Assembly: GCF_001514115.1 (NCBI RefSeq)
Contig: NZ_KQ948475.1
Location: forward strand, 62,001 to 126,000
Length of the DNA stretch: 64,000 nucleotides
Direction of reading: 5' to 3'
Source: Streptomyces olivochromogenes
Lineage (GTDB): Bacteria; Actinomycetota; Actinomycetes; Streptomycetales; Streptomycetaceae
The notes under the pieces were generated by a model that saw only the letters and a program-made list of their open reading frames with translations, was not told the DNA's origin and ran no database searches. A program made the translations under genes and the position numbers. Of this stretch, positions 31,747-40,224 are shown one piece after another; position 1 is the first letter of the stretch; every line of letters begins with the position of its first letter.

Positions 31747-32652
31747 TCACATCGGTGGCAGGTGGAGCAGGCGGGTGATCGTGCGCAGGACGCCGTTGTC
31801 GTTGTTGGACGGGGCGAGGTGGCGGGCCCGGTCGATGATGGCGGGGTGGGCGTTTTCCATGGCGAAGGACCACTCGGCGGTGTCGAGCATTTCGAGGTCG
31901 TTGAGGTAGTCGCCGAACACCATCGTCTGGGCGGGTGTGATGCCCAGGTCGTCCTGGAGACGGCGTACGGCGGCGCCCTTGTCGGCGGTGACGTTCATGA
32001 TGTCGACCCAGTGTTCGCCGGAGACGACGACCTGGTGGGTCGAGGTGAAGGGCCGCAGGGCCGGGGCCGTGGTCCGCTCCACCGGTCCGAAGTCGAAGAG
32101 GGCGACCTTGAGGATCTCGTCGTCGACGGCGGTCGCGTCGGGGACGGGCTGGAGCCGGGTGTAGTACTGCCGGGCCTCGGCCAGGAACGCTTCGTCGGTC
32201 CGTTCGACGTACGCGGACCGCTTGCCGCAGACCACCGCGCCGACGTCCACGCCCTCGGCCCGCAGCCCCCGTGTCGTGGTGACGATGCGCGCGGCGACGG
32301 GCGGGTCCAGCGGGTCGGAGCTCAGCTCCACGCCGTCCCGTACGACGTACGTGCCGTTCTCGGCGATGAACACCATGCCCTGCCCCGCGTCGGCGAACTC
32401 CTTGGCCAGGGTGGCGTACTGACGGCCGCTCGCCGGGCAGAAGAGCACGTCCCGTCGGCGCAGCTCGGCCAGGAGCGACCACAAGCCGTCGGGTATGCGC
32501 TTGGCGTCGTCCAGGAGCGTGCCGTCCATGTCGGTGACGATGAGCCGGATGTCGGCGGCGGCTCCCTCCGCGGGCTGGGGCGCGGTGACGGCCAGGGGGG
32601 AGGTGGCGGGGGTGGTCGCGGCGGTGGCGGTCGCGGGGTGAGGAAGGGGCAT
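31747..32652 (-). CDS. HAD-superfamily Cof-type phosphatase
   Basis: A 301-residue protein. Motif I is IVTDMDGTLLD (nucleophile Asp near residue 41), motif II CPASGRQY, motif III Lys in NVTADKGAAV, and motif IV MVFGDYLNDLEML. The C2-type cap lies between. Cof-like enzymes dephosphorylate sugar phosphates and cofactors such as FMN or PLP. The first 33 residues are an Ala/Thr/Pro-rich extension encoded by a repetitive stretch, so a later start is conceivable. Confidence 0.92.
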   Translation of the reverse strand: MPLPHPATATAATTPATSPLAVTAPQPAEGAAADIRLIVTDMDGTLLDDAKRIPDGLWSLLAELRRRDVLFCPASGRQYATLAKEFADAGQGMVFIAENGTYVVRDGVELSSDPLDPPVAARIVTTTRGLRAEGVDVGAVVCGKRSAYVERTDEAFLAEARQYYTRLQPVPDATAVDDEILKVALFDFGPVERTTAPALRPFTSTHQVVVSGEHWVDIMNVTADKGAAVRRLQDDLGITPAQTMVFGDYLNDLEMLDTAEWSFAMENAHPAIIDRARHLAPSNNDNGVLRTITRLLHLPPM

Positions 32653-32747
32653 GATCTTTCCTGTTGCGGGGGTTGCGGGGGTTGCGGGGGCGACGGGCGG
32701 CAGTGGGCGTGCGGGGCCGCCGCTTGGTCGCGTGGTCTTCGGGCGGT

Positions 32748-32867
32748 TCAGTCGGCGTCGCCCAGCGCCCCGGCTTCGACCGGCGGCGGCAGGGGAGCCG
32801 GTGTGTTCACGGCGTCCCGTACGGGTTCCGGCAGGGCGGCGCCGGCCGTCGCTTGGCGGATCTCCAT
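32748..32867 (-). CDS. Possible 39-residue peptide gene
   Basis: A short open frame reading MEIRQATAGAALPEPVRDAV, followed by a Pro-rich, acidic end. It lies 95 nt upstream of the HAD gene on the same strand. A TAGGGT element sits about 9 nt before the ATG, which would give a leaderless message. No homology is recognised and codon bias alone is not decisive, so this may be chance. Confidence 0.3.
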   Translation of the reverse strand: MEIRQATAGAALPEPVRDAVNTPAPLPPPVEAGALGDAD

Positions 32868-33039
32868 TTCCGCCACCCTACCCGGGGGATATGAGCAAGG
32901 GTTCTCGCCTTACCAAAAGGCTCATTTCAGGCACGCCCGTGCTCGCTTCGGACTCACCCGGGTTCCAGTCGCCGAAGCGGGAGCGGTCCGCGGAACCGAC
33001 CTGACCGGTTCCTCACAAGTCACGGCCAGGCTGACGACC

Positions 33040-33852
33040 ATGGCTTTCCTCACCCGTCGCCCGGCCTCCCCCCGACGGCGTCCCCGTACGCCGTCGATCG
33101 CCGCCGCGGCTCTGGTCGTCCTGTCCGTCACGCTCGCGGGATGCGGGAGCACCCGCGCCGAATCGGCCGACGGTGCCCGGGAGCCGGCCGGCGCCCCCGG
33201 CACGACGCAGGCCAGGCCCGGGCGGCCCGCACCGGACCGTGCGGAGTCCTCCGCGCCGGTCGTACCGGCGCGGCTGCCGGGTGTCGGCGCCGCGACGCTG
33301 GCCGGGATACCCGGGAACGCGCGGCAGGTCGTCCTGGTCACCGGCCGGGGCAAGGACTCCCCGGTGTCACAGGTGGTGCTGTACCGGCGTACGGGCGCGG
33401 GCTGGGAGCGGGGAGCGACCTGGCCGGCCCACAACGCCCTCAAGGGCTGGACGGACGACCATCACGCCGGTGATCTCCGCTCGCCCATCGGCGTGTTCAC
33501 CCTCACCGACGCGGGCGGACTCCGGCCCGACCCCGGTACCAAGCTGCCCTACGACCGGTCGGTCGGGTTCACCATCGCCGGCACGGGCTTCGAGGGGGAG
33601 TCGCTGGCAGGGTCCTTCGACTACGTCGTCGCGATCAACTACAACCACGTGCCGGGCACTTCACCCCTCGACTGGACCCGCCCGCTCGGCGCGGGCAAGG
33701 GCGGCGGCATCTGGCTGCACGTCGACCACGGGGGCCCCACGCACGGCTGTGTGAGCCTGGCCCAGGAGCACATGAGGGAACTGATGCGCACGCTGGATCC
33801 CGCCCAGCATCCGGTGATCGTCATGGGCGACGCCAAGTCCCTCGCCCGTTGA
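33040..33852 (+). CDS. L,D-transpeptidase-family lipoprotein (YkuD/ErfK-like)
   Basis: A 270-residue lipoprotein with a twin-basic head and lipobox TLAGC near residue 35. A Pro/Ala linker is followed by a YkuD-like domain: LRSPIGVFTLTDAGG, HVDHGGPTHGCVSL with the catalytic His and Cys intact, then VIVMGD. It would modify peptidoglycan crosslinks at the cell surface. The SPIGVF and THGCVSL spacing fits the branch related to YafK/ErfK. Confidence 0.88.
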   Translation: MAFLTRRPASPRRRPRTPSIAAAALVVLSVTLAGCGSTRAESADGAREPAGAPGTTQARPGRPAPDRAESSAPVVPARLPGVGAATLAGIPGNARQVVLVTGRGKDSPVSQVVLYRRTGAGWERGATWPAHNALKGWTDDHHAGDLRSPIGVFTLTDAGGLRPDPGTKLPYDRSVGFTIAGTGFEGESLAGSFDYVVAINYNHVPGTSPLDWTRPLGAGKGGGIWLHVDHGGPTHGCVSLAQEHMRELMRTLDPAQHPVIVMGDAKSLAR

Positions 33853-33877
33853 CGTCCCTCCGGCCCCGCGGCGCTTG

Positions 33878-34390
33878 TCAGCGCGAGGGCGTCGCCGGAC
33901 TTCCCTCGGTGGGCAGGGCCGGAAGCCCGGACAGTCCGCCGCCGAGGAGCCCCGTGACCACCCCGACCACCGGCGACAGCAGGCCGGTCACCGTGCCCAG
34001 CGCCCCCGTCAGGCCCTTGACCAGCCCCTCGACCGTCGACTGGAGCTGGACGAGGAGATCCGCCACCGGATCGGCGACCGCGACCATGCCCCGGGCCCGA
34101 TCGGTGACGCCGGGGGCGGCGGAGGCCCGTTCCTTCAGCCGCCGCTCGAGAGACGCGTTCGCCGTCTCCAGGGCGCGCGTGAAACCGGCGGCCTCGGCCG
34201 CGTCGAGACGGCCGCCCCGTTCGGCGACGGCGGACAGTACGTCCAGCAGCGGGTGGAACACGGCGTCGTGGTCGGCCCTGTCGACCGGGCCGCGGACCGG
34301 CGCGGCGCCGAACAGGAGCGGCGGGAGGAATCCGCGGGATCGGGACATGCCGGATCGGGATGCGAGGGATCGGGATATGAGCGCACGCAT
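33878..34390 (-). CDS. Hypothetical protein with Gly/Val/Leu-rich end
   Basis: A 170-residue protein starting MRALISRSLASRSG, with a short hydrophobic stretch (GFLPPLLFGAAPV) that may be an export signal. A helical middle (LDAAEAAGFTRALETANASLE) is followed by a C-terminal half of small hydrophobic repeats (LTGALGTVTGLLSPVVGVVTG), reminiscent of surface-active or membrane-associated peptides. No known family is recognised. It is convergent with the transpeptidase gene at 33852. Confidence 0.65.
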   Translation of the reverse strand: MRALISRSLASRSGMSRSRGFLPPLLFGAAPVRGPVDRADHDAVFHPLLDVLSAVAERGGRLDAAEAAGFTRALETANASLERRLKERASAAPGVTDRARGMVAVADPVADLLVQLQSTVEGLVKGLTGALGTVTGLLSPVVGVVTGLLGGGLSGLPALPTEGSPATPSR

Positions 34391-34615
34391 ACGTGGTCCT
34401 TTCGACGGCTGCTTCTGCTTGGGCCCACCGTGAGATCCACGGCCCCCCGCCGCAACCCGCCCCATGACCCCGCCGCGCCCCCCGCTCCCTCCCCGGTACG
34501 GCACTGAACAGCGCCTTTCCCCCGATGCGCCGCGACCGCCCCGGCCCGCCGCCGTTCGGCTGTCAGGGGAGTCGACGGAGGCGAGGGGGGCCGGTCACGG
34601 TCTTCGCTCCTGGTG

Positions 34616-36037
34616 TCACCAGCCGGTCAGCAGGAGGTGGTTGAGGAGCAGGGCCAGGGTGGCCTGGGCGGTGAGCCAGGCGCGGGGGCGGGGCAGGAAC
34701 GCACAGGTCGGCAGGAGCCACATCGCGAACGGCAGCCAGATCCGTTCCGTCTCCGCCTTGCTCATGCCGGAGAGGTCGGCGGCCAGGAGGGCGAGCAGGG
34801 CGGCGAGCGCGAGGAGGGCGAGGCGGGGCCCGGGGGAGAGGGCGTGCGGGCGGCGGAGGGCGCGAGGGCCTTCGCGTACGGCCGTCGCGACCGTTCGGCG
34901 CAGGCCCGCCACCGTCGCCGGGCCCACGATCAGCGCCGTACAGGCGAGGTTCGCCCAGACCCAGTAGCCGTACGGCCTTACGCCGCCGACCCCTTCGTAG
35001 TAGCGGGTGACCAACAGGCGGTACCCCTCCCACCAGTTGAAGCCGAGCAGCGTGAACAGGAGGGGGACGACGGCCAGTCCGGCGAGGACGTACGGGAGGG
35101 GGCGGAGTCGGCGGGAGCCGAGCAGCAGGACGGCGGCGGCGATCACGGCGAACAGCGTCAGGCCGTACGAGAGGTACGCGGTGAGGCCGAGGAGGAGCCC
35201 GGCGGCGAGGCCCGTCGCCCGGGGCCGGCGTCCCGTGACCGCGAGGGCGAGGAGGGCGACGGCCCAGGCGGCGACCGCGGCGAAGTAGCCGTCCGCGGAG
35301 GCGCCCACCCACACGGCGGCCGGGGCGAGGACCAGGAAGGGGGCGGCGCGGCGGGCGAGCTCCTCCGCGGCCAGCGCCCGTACGGTGACCAGGACCGCGG
35401 CCGGCGCAGCCGCCCCGGCCACGATGCACCAGACGCCCGCCCAGCCGCCGCCGGCCAGCCCGACCCGGTCGAGGAGCACGAAGGTGACGGTGGCCCCCGG
35501 TGGGTGGCCGGCGATGTGCGCGGGCCAGGGGGCGGGGGAGTGACTCACGATGTGGTGGGTGAAGTCCCGCAGGGTGGCGGGGATGTCGTGGAAGCGGTTG
35601 ACGACCGTGAGGTACTCGTTCGTGGCCGTCAGCCGCCCGGCGATCCCCCGCTGCCACCCGTCGACCAGCGCGAGGGAGAACGTCCAGGCGGCGGCGGTGC
35701 CCCAGGACGCCCACAGCAGCGCCCGCCACGGCAGCCGCGTGGCGACGAGCGGCCCGTACGCGATGACCGCGACGGCCACGGCGAGCGCGGCCGGGGTGCC
35801 GGGGCCGAGGTGCGGCTCCCACTGGGCGAACAGGGGAGGCCAGCGGACGAAGAGCGTGTGGTGGCGGTGCTCGATCGACGTGCCGACCAGCGCGGCCGCC
35901 GTGACGAGCAGGGCGGCGGCCAGGACGGCGGCCAGGTCGAGGAGCGGATCGCGGCGCCGGTCGTGGCGTCGGTCGTGGCGCCGGTCGAGTTCCGGGGGAA
36001 GGTCCTGGGAAAGGCCCTGGGGAAGATCGCGGTTCAC
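34616..36037 (-). CDS. Polytopic membrane protein, possible lipid-linked glycosyltransferase
   Basis: A 473-residue protein with about eleven membrane segments. The N-terminal cytoplasmic part has DRRHDRRHDRRRD repeats. An outer loop after the first segment carries charged residues (HHTLFVRWPP) and a later loop holds HIAGHPPGATVTF, a pattern common in GT-C-type mannosyltransferase-like proteins. Neighbours are a GT2 glycosyltransferase, a methyltransferase and an epimerase, which supports a role in making a surface glycan or glycolipid. The donor and acceptor are unknown. Confidence 0.78.
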   Translation of the reverse strand: MNRDLPQGLSQDLPPELDRRHDRRHDRRRDPLLDLAAVLAAALLVTAAALVGTSIEHRHHTLFVRWPPLFAQWEPHLGPGTPAALAVAVAVIAYGPLVATRLPWRALLWASWGTAAAWTFSLALVDGWQRGIAGRLTATNEYLTVVNRFHDIPATLRDFTHHIVSHSPAPWPAHIAGHPPGATVTFVLLDRVGLAGGGWAGVWCIVAGAAAPAAVLVTVRALAAEELARRAAPFLVLAPAAVWVGASADGYFAAVAAWAVALLALAVTGRRPRATGLAAGLLLGLTAYLSYGLTLFAVIAAAVLLLGSRRLRPLPYVLAGLAVVPLLFTLLGFNWWEGYRLLVTRYYEGVGGVRPYGYWVWANLACTALIVGPATVAGLRRTVATAVREGPRALRRPHALSPGPRLALLALAALLALLAADLSGMSKAETERIWLPFAMWLLPTCAFLPRPRAWLTAQATLALLLNHLLLTGW

Positions 36038-36150
36038 ATCAGCACGCTAGGCCGCGGACCGGCCGCCGGAGCCGCCGCAGGAGTGGATGTCAGAGTTTCG
36101 TCATGGTTCGCGGACCCGTTCGGGGGGTGTCGCGGTCCTACGGTCGGGGC

Positions 36151-37395
36151 ATGCCACGGTCTCCCTCCTCCCCCGCGTTCTGGCGCAGCCCACTGCGCGG
36201 CCCCTGGTTCACCTCGGTGCTCGGCGTCGTCCTGCTCGGCGGCATCACCGTGCTGTTCGTGACGGGTCTCGTGTCGTACGCCGCCTACAACCCGAACCTG
36301 TCACCGGTGAACGACATGACCCCGGACAAGGGGCTGCTCGGCTTCTACCTCTTCTCCTGGCCGACGAACCCGTCCTGGCTGTACCGCCTCACCCAGGGCG
36401 TCCACGTCACGCTCGGGATCACGCTGATCCCCGTACTGCTGGCGAAGCTGTGGTCGGTCGTGCCGAAACTGTTCACGCTGCCGCCCGCCCGGTCACTCGC
36501 GCACGCGCTGGAGCGCATCTCGCTGCTCCTCCTGGTCGGGGGCGCCCTGTTCGAGTTCACCACCGGCGTGCTGAACGTCCAGCTCGACTACATCTTCCCC
36601 GGCTCCTTCTATCCGCTGCACTTCTACGGGGCCTGGGTGTTCTTCGCCGCGTTCGTGGCGCACGCCGTGCTGCGGGTGCCCATGGCGCTGCGCAATCTGC
36701 GCCATCTCCGCGACGAGGATCAACGTCCGCGGACTGATGACGAGTTGGTGGCACCGGACCCCGCCCCGCCCACCGTCTCGCGGCGCGGTGCCCTCGGGGT
36801 CGTCGGCGGGGGATCGCTGCTGCTGTTCGCCACGACGGCGGGCCGCAGCTTCGACGCGCCGCTGCGGGAGACGGCCGTACTCGTGCCGCACGGCGGTCCC
36901 GAACCGGGCGGCGGACCCGGCGGCTTCCAGATCAACAAGACGGCCGAGGCGGTCGGCATCGACATGCGGGAGACGACCGGGGAGACATGGCGGCTGCTCG
37001 TCGAGGGGCGCGGACGCACGCTCCGGCTGAGCCGGGACGAGCTGCTGAAACTCCCGCTCCACAGCGCCGCGCTGCCCATCGCCTGCGTGGAGGGCTGGTC
37101 GACCTCGGACCAGTGGTGGCGGGGGGTGCGGCTGCGGGACCTCGCGGCGCTCGTGGGATACGAGGAGGGCACGGCGCCCGACGTGCTGGTGGAGTCGTTG
37201 CAGCGGCACGGGGCCTTCCGGCACGCGGCCCTGCGCTACAACCAGGTGCGCGACCCGCGCTCCCTGCTGGCCCTGTTCGCCAACGGCGAGGACCTGACCC
37301 CCGACCACGGCTATCCCGCGCGGATCATCGTCCCCGCGGCGCCCGGCGTGCTCAACACCAAGTGGGTGGCCCGGATGACGTTCGGAGAACTGTGA
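36151..37395 (+). CDS. Membrane molybdopterin oxidoreductase with internal Tat motif (Sco3746-like)
   Basis: A 414-residue protein in two parts. Residues 15-185 have four membrane helices of cytochrome b561 type, with His in QGVHVTLGI and LHFYGAWVFFAAFVAHAVL. Near residue 212 comes SRRGALGVVGGGSLLLF, an internal twin-arginine motif in front of a fifth membrane helix. Residues 240-414 are a sulfite-oxidase-fold Mo domain with the Mo-ligand Cys in PIACVEGWST. The actinobacterial family represented by Sco3746 is known to use Sec for the first four helices and Tat for the fifth. It probably oxidises or reduces a small substrate outside the membrane. Confidence 0.92.
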   Translation: MPRSPSSPAFWRSPLRGPWFTSVLGVVLLGGITVLFVTGLVSYAAYNPNLSPVNDMTPDKGLLGFYLFSWPTNPSWLYRLTQGVHVTLGITLIPVLLAKLWSVVPKLFTLPPARSLAHALERISLLLLVGGALFEFTTGVLNVQLDYIFPGSFYPLHFYGAWVFFAAFVAHAVLRVPMALRNLRHLRDEDQRPRTDDELVAPDPAPPTVSRRGALGVVGGGSLLLFATTAGRSFDAPLRETAVLVPHGGPEPGGGPGGFQINKTAEAVGIDMRETTGETWRLLVEGRGRTLRLSRDELLKLPLHSAALPIACVEGWSTSDQWWRGVRLRDLAALVGYEEGTAPDVLVESLQRHGAFRHAALRYNQVRDPRSLLALFANGEDLTPDHGYPARIIVPAAPGVLNTKWVARMTFGEL

Positions 37396-37931
37396 TGCGA
37401 CGACGTGTGTTGCGGCGGCCTGTGTTGCGACGACCTGTGTTGCGGCGGCCTGTGTTGCGACGGCCGCTCGGGAAGCCTGCCCTGGGCAGTCCGCTGCAGA
37501 TCCTGCTGCTGGCCTGTTCGTTCGCGCTCGCCGGGTACGCCGGGGTGCGGCTGCTCGCGGGGGACTGGTTCGGGGTGGCGCTGTGGTTCGTGGGCGCGGC
37601 GGTCCTCCACGACCTGGTGCTCGTTCCGTTGTACGCGGGGGCGGACCGGGCCGTGGCGAGAGGGCTCGGCGCGGTCGGCCGCCGGGAGTGGACGGTCTAC
37701 GTCCGGTTCCCGGCCGCGTTCTCGGCGCTTCTGCTGCTGATGTGGTTTCCGCTGATCAGCGGGCAGATGGCGGAGCACTACCGGTTGGCCAGCGGGCTCT
37801 CGGGCGACGGCTTCCTGGCCCGCTGGCTGCTGATCACCGCGGTGCTGTTCGGGGGTTCGGCGGCGCTGCTCGTACTGCGGCTGTTCCGGTCGTCCCGGTC
37901 GTCCCGGTCGTCCCGGTCGGCGCGGTCATAG
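37395..37931 (+). CDS. Four-helix membrane protein coupled to the Mo oxidoreductase
   Basis: A 178-residue protein whose ATG overlaps the upstream stop (TGATG). The first 25 residues are four VLRRP repeats made by 15-bp tandem units (37406-37465), then four hydrophobic segments (ILLLACSFALAGYAGV, VALWFVGAAVLHDLVLV, FSALLLLMWFP, WLLITAVLFGGSAALLVL). The end is an RSS repeat encoded by 9-bp units. It may be a subunit or anchor for the Mo enzyme. Its last 154 nt overlap the convergent methyltransferase gene on the other strand. Confidence 0.82.
   Translation: MRRRVLRRPVLRRPVLRRPVLRRPLGKPALGSPLQILLLACSFALAGYAGVRLLAGDWFGVALWFVGAAVLHDLVLVPLYAGADRAVARGLGAVGRREWTVYVRFPAAFSALLLLMWFPLISGQMAEHYRLASGLSGDGFLARWLLITAVLFGGSAALLVLRLFRSSRSSRSSRSARS
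37406..37465 (+). repeat. Four 15-bp in-frame tandem repeats
   Basis: Units TGTGTTGCGGCGGCC and TGTGTTGCGACGACC alternate, and each adds VLRRP to the start of the membrane protein. Copy number may vary between strains without breaking the frame. Confidence 0.9.
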
Positions 37932-38647
37932 CGGTCGTCCGGGCCGTCGCGTCCGTCGCGGTTGCGCAGGGCGACGAACGAGCGGCCCCCGGCCGACCAC
38001 TGACCCTCCCGGCACCAGCCCGCGCGTGCCGCGTGCCGGAGCAGCGCCGGGGTGCCGAGGCGGGCCCACGGGAAGGCGGGCCCCGCCGTGCTCCGGGGGT
38101 CGGTGACCCGGACGATGTGGACGCTGACCCGTTCGTCGACGTCCACGTCCGCTAGCGTCTCGACGATCAACAAGCCCCCAGGGGTGAGGAGTTGGGCCAT
38201 CCGGCGGAGCAGGGCGGCCGGGTCGCCGCCGATGCCGACATTGCCGTCGAGGAGGAGCGCGGTGTCCCACCGCCCCTCACCGGGGAGCGGCTCGAAGACG
38301 GAGCGCCGCAGGGCCTGCCCGCCGAGCCGCGCGGTGTGCGCGACGGCCGCCTCGCTGACGTCGATGCCGAGCGCGGGCCGCCCCCGGGCGGCGAGTTCGG
38401 CGACGAGCCGCCCCGGCCCGCAGCCCACGTCGAGCACGGTCCCCTCGCAGCGCCCCAGCACGGTCAGGTCCACCGCGTCGGCCCGTGCGCACCAGCGCTC
38501 CACCTCCAGGGGCAGCAGCCAGCCGTCGGTGCGCCGGAGGAAGAGCGGGCCCCGGCCGGTGACCAGGGCGTCCGAATAGGGGTCGGCGGACCAGGGGCGC
38601 GGGCCGGGCACCCCCGGTGGTGTCGTCGTCCCGTGCGCGGTGCTCAT
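37778..38647 (-). CDS. SAM-dependent methyltransferase
   Basis: A 289-residue class I methyltransferase: motif I TVLDVGCGPGRLVAELA near residue 70, LGIDVSEAAVA as motif II, LLTPGGLLIVETL later. After the natural end near VALRNRDG the frame runs on for 60 residues (DRYDRADRDDRDDRDDR and more) across the 3' end of the opposite-strand membrane gene. The tail comes from the same 9-bp repeats that encode RSS on the plus strand. Its ATG overlaps the DUF2064 stop (ATGA), so it belongs to the glycosyltransferase operon. Confidence 0.88.
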   Translation of the reverse strand: MSTAHGTTTPPGVPGPRPWSADPYSDALVTGRGPLFLRRTDGWLLPLEVERWCARADAVDLTVLGRCEGTVLDVGCGPGRLVAELAARGRPALGIDVSEAAVAHTARLGGQALRRSVFEPLPGEGRWDTALLLDGNVGIGGDPAALLRRMAQLLTPGGLLIVETLADVDVDERVSVHIVRVTDPRSTAGPAFPWARLGTPALLRHAARAGWCREGQWSAGGRSFVALRNRDGRDGPDDRYDRADRDDRDDRDDRNSRSTSSAAEPPNSTAVISSQRARKPSPESPLANR

Positions 38648-39264
38648 CGTCCGGTGGCCGTCCGCAGGCGTCCGAGCTCGGCGGCGAAGCGGCTGCCGGG
38701 CGGCGCGAGGGCGGCGACCGCCTCCGCGTCGGCGGCGGTGTCGACGTCCCGGAGGCGGGGCAGGTCGCGCACGCGCAGCCCGGCGGCGACGAGTCGCTCC
38801 CGCTGCACCGCACCCGTCGTGGGCGTCGACATCGGCACGCCCCGCAGAAGCTCCGGATCGGGGGCGGCGAGCCCGAGGGCCCAGAAGCCGCCGTCCTCGG
38901 CCGGACCGAAGTACGCGTCGCAGCCGGCGAAGTCCACGGTGAGGAGCGCGGGCGTCACCTGCGGGGTGTCCATGCCGATGAGCAGCGCGGGCCCGGCGCA
39001 CTCCGCGAAGGCGGCGGCCAGCCGTTCGTCGAGGCCGCCCGCGCACTGCGGTACGACGTCGAAGCCGGCCGGCAGCCAGTCGCCGGCCGCTCCGTCGAGC
39101 ACGAGCACCCGGCGCCGTGCCGGGGTCGCCGCCACCGTGCGCAGGGTGTCCACGAGGGACGCCTCGGCGAGCAGCGCCGCCTCCCGGGGCGTGAACGGCG
39201 GGGTGAGGCGGGTCTTGACCCGTCCGGGTCGCGGTTCCTTGGCGATGACGAGGAGCGTCGTCAC
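38644..39264 (-). CDS. DUF2064 / TIGR04282 glycosyltransferase-like protein
   Basis: A 206-residue GT-A-fold protein starting TTLLVIAKEPRPGRVKTRL, the family signature for NDP-sugar binding. LLIGMDTPQVTP carries the DxD-like acid and FGPAEDGGFWALGL the second conserved site. Members act as nucleotidyl- or glycosyltransferases in sugar-containing natural molecules (arsenosugars in some bacteria). The GTG start overlaps the stop of the GT2 gene (GTGA). It acts in the cytoplasm. Confidence 0.9.
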   Translation of the reverse strand: MTTLLVIAKEPRPGRVKTRLTPPFTPREAALLAEASLVDTLRTVAATPARRRVLVLDGAAGDWLPAGFDVVPQCAGGLDERLAAAFAECAGPALLIGMDTPQVTPALLTVDFAGCDAYFGPAEDGGFWALGLAAPDPELLRGVPMSTPTTGAVQRERLVAAGLRVRDLPRLRDVDTAADAEAVAALAPPGSRFAAELGRLRTATGR

Positions 39265-40121
39265 TGGCTGGTTCCTCCCTGGGAACGGGAATCCGTGGAG
39301 GCGCGGGAAGTGGAGGCGAGTGAAGGGGTGGGGGCGGCGTGGGCGTGGTGCGACGGCGCGGGCGGCTCGGCGAGGACGCGGCGCATGTCCCGTACCGCCT
39401 GCCAGGTGCCGCGCCAGGTGCCGGTGACCTTGGAGGCACCGGTACGCGGCAGATACGGCACGTCGTGCTCGGTGACGCGCCAGCCGGCGTCGGCGGCGCG
39501 CACGACCATCTGGAGCGGGTAGCCGCTGCGGCGGTCGGTGAGGCCGAGGGCGAGCAGCGGTTCGCGGCGGGCGGCACGCAGGGGGCCGAGGTCGTGCAGG
39601 CGCAGTCCGGTGCGGCGGCGGAGCATCCGGGCGAGGGCGAGGTTGCCGGCCCGGGCGTGCGCGGGCCAGGCGCCCGGGCCCTGTGGGCGGCGCCGCCCGA
39701 GCACGAGGTCGGCCTCGCCGTCCCGCACCTCCTGGACGAAGGGCAGGAGCCGGGCGGGGTCCAGTGAGGCGTCGCAGTCGCAGAAGCACACGATGTCGGC
39801 GGTGGCGGCTCGCAGACCGGCGTGGCAGGCGGCGCCGAACCCGCGGCGCGTCTCGCGCACGACGGTCGCGCCGAGGCCGCGGGCCAGTTCCGCCGAGCCG
39901 TCCGTGGAGCCGTTGTCCACGACCAGCGCGCGCCACCCGGCGGGGACGCGGGCGAGGACCCAGGGGAGGGCCTCGGCCTCGTTCAGGCAGGGGAGGATCA
40001 CGTCGACCGGGCAGGGGAGGACCGCGTCGACCGGACGGGGGAGGACCGCGTCGACGGGTGCCGGGTCCGTGTCCGGGGCCTTGTCGGGCTCGGGTTGGGG
40101 AGAGGTCGTCACGGCTTTCAC
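39261..40121 (-). CDS. GT2-family glycosyltransferase with repeat-extended N-terminus
   Basis: A 286-residue DPM1/DPG synthase-like enzyme. The catalytic core starts VDVILPCLNEAEALPWVL, with ALVVDNGSTDGSAE and CFCDCDASLDP (DxD) following, and no membrane anchor. In front of the core the first beta strand is copied: PVDAVLPR and PVDAVLPC precede PVDVILPC, encoded by three 24-bp repeats. The C-terminal 30 residues are a His/Ala/Ser-rich tail. Probably it charges a lipid or builds a sugar for the adjacent methyltransferase and membrane protein. Confidence 0.9.
   Translation of the reverse strand: MKAVTTSPQPEPDKAPDTDPAPVDAVLPRPVDAVLPCPVDVILPCLNEAEALPWVLARVPAGWRALVVDNGSTDGSAELARGLGATVVRETRRGFGAACHAGLRAATADIVCFCDCDASLDPARLLPFVQEVRDGEADLVLGRRRPQGPGAWPAHARAGNLALARMLRRRTGLRLHDLGPLRAARREPLLALGLTDRRSGYPLQMVVRAADAGWRVTEHDVPYLPRTGASKVTGTWRGTWQAVRDMRRVLAEPPAPSHHAHAAPTPSLASTSRASTDSRSQGGTSQ
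39987..40058 (-). repeat. Three 24-bp in-frame tandem repeats in GT2 gene
   Basis: Units at 39987-40010, 40011-40034 and 40035-40058 share the core GGGGAGGACCGCGTCGACCG. Each encodes an 8-residue copy of the first catalytic-domain strand, so the native strand has been duplicated twice toward the N-terminus. Confidence 0.88.
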
Positions 40122-40224
40122 CCTACGAACGCGAAAGGGAGATATCGGACTTCAGGTCCTTACGAAACACGGACGTCGCGGCGGGATCGCGGCAGGCGGG
40201 TGCGGCCGGTGGGACGCTGGATTC

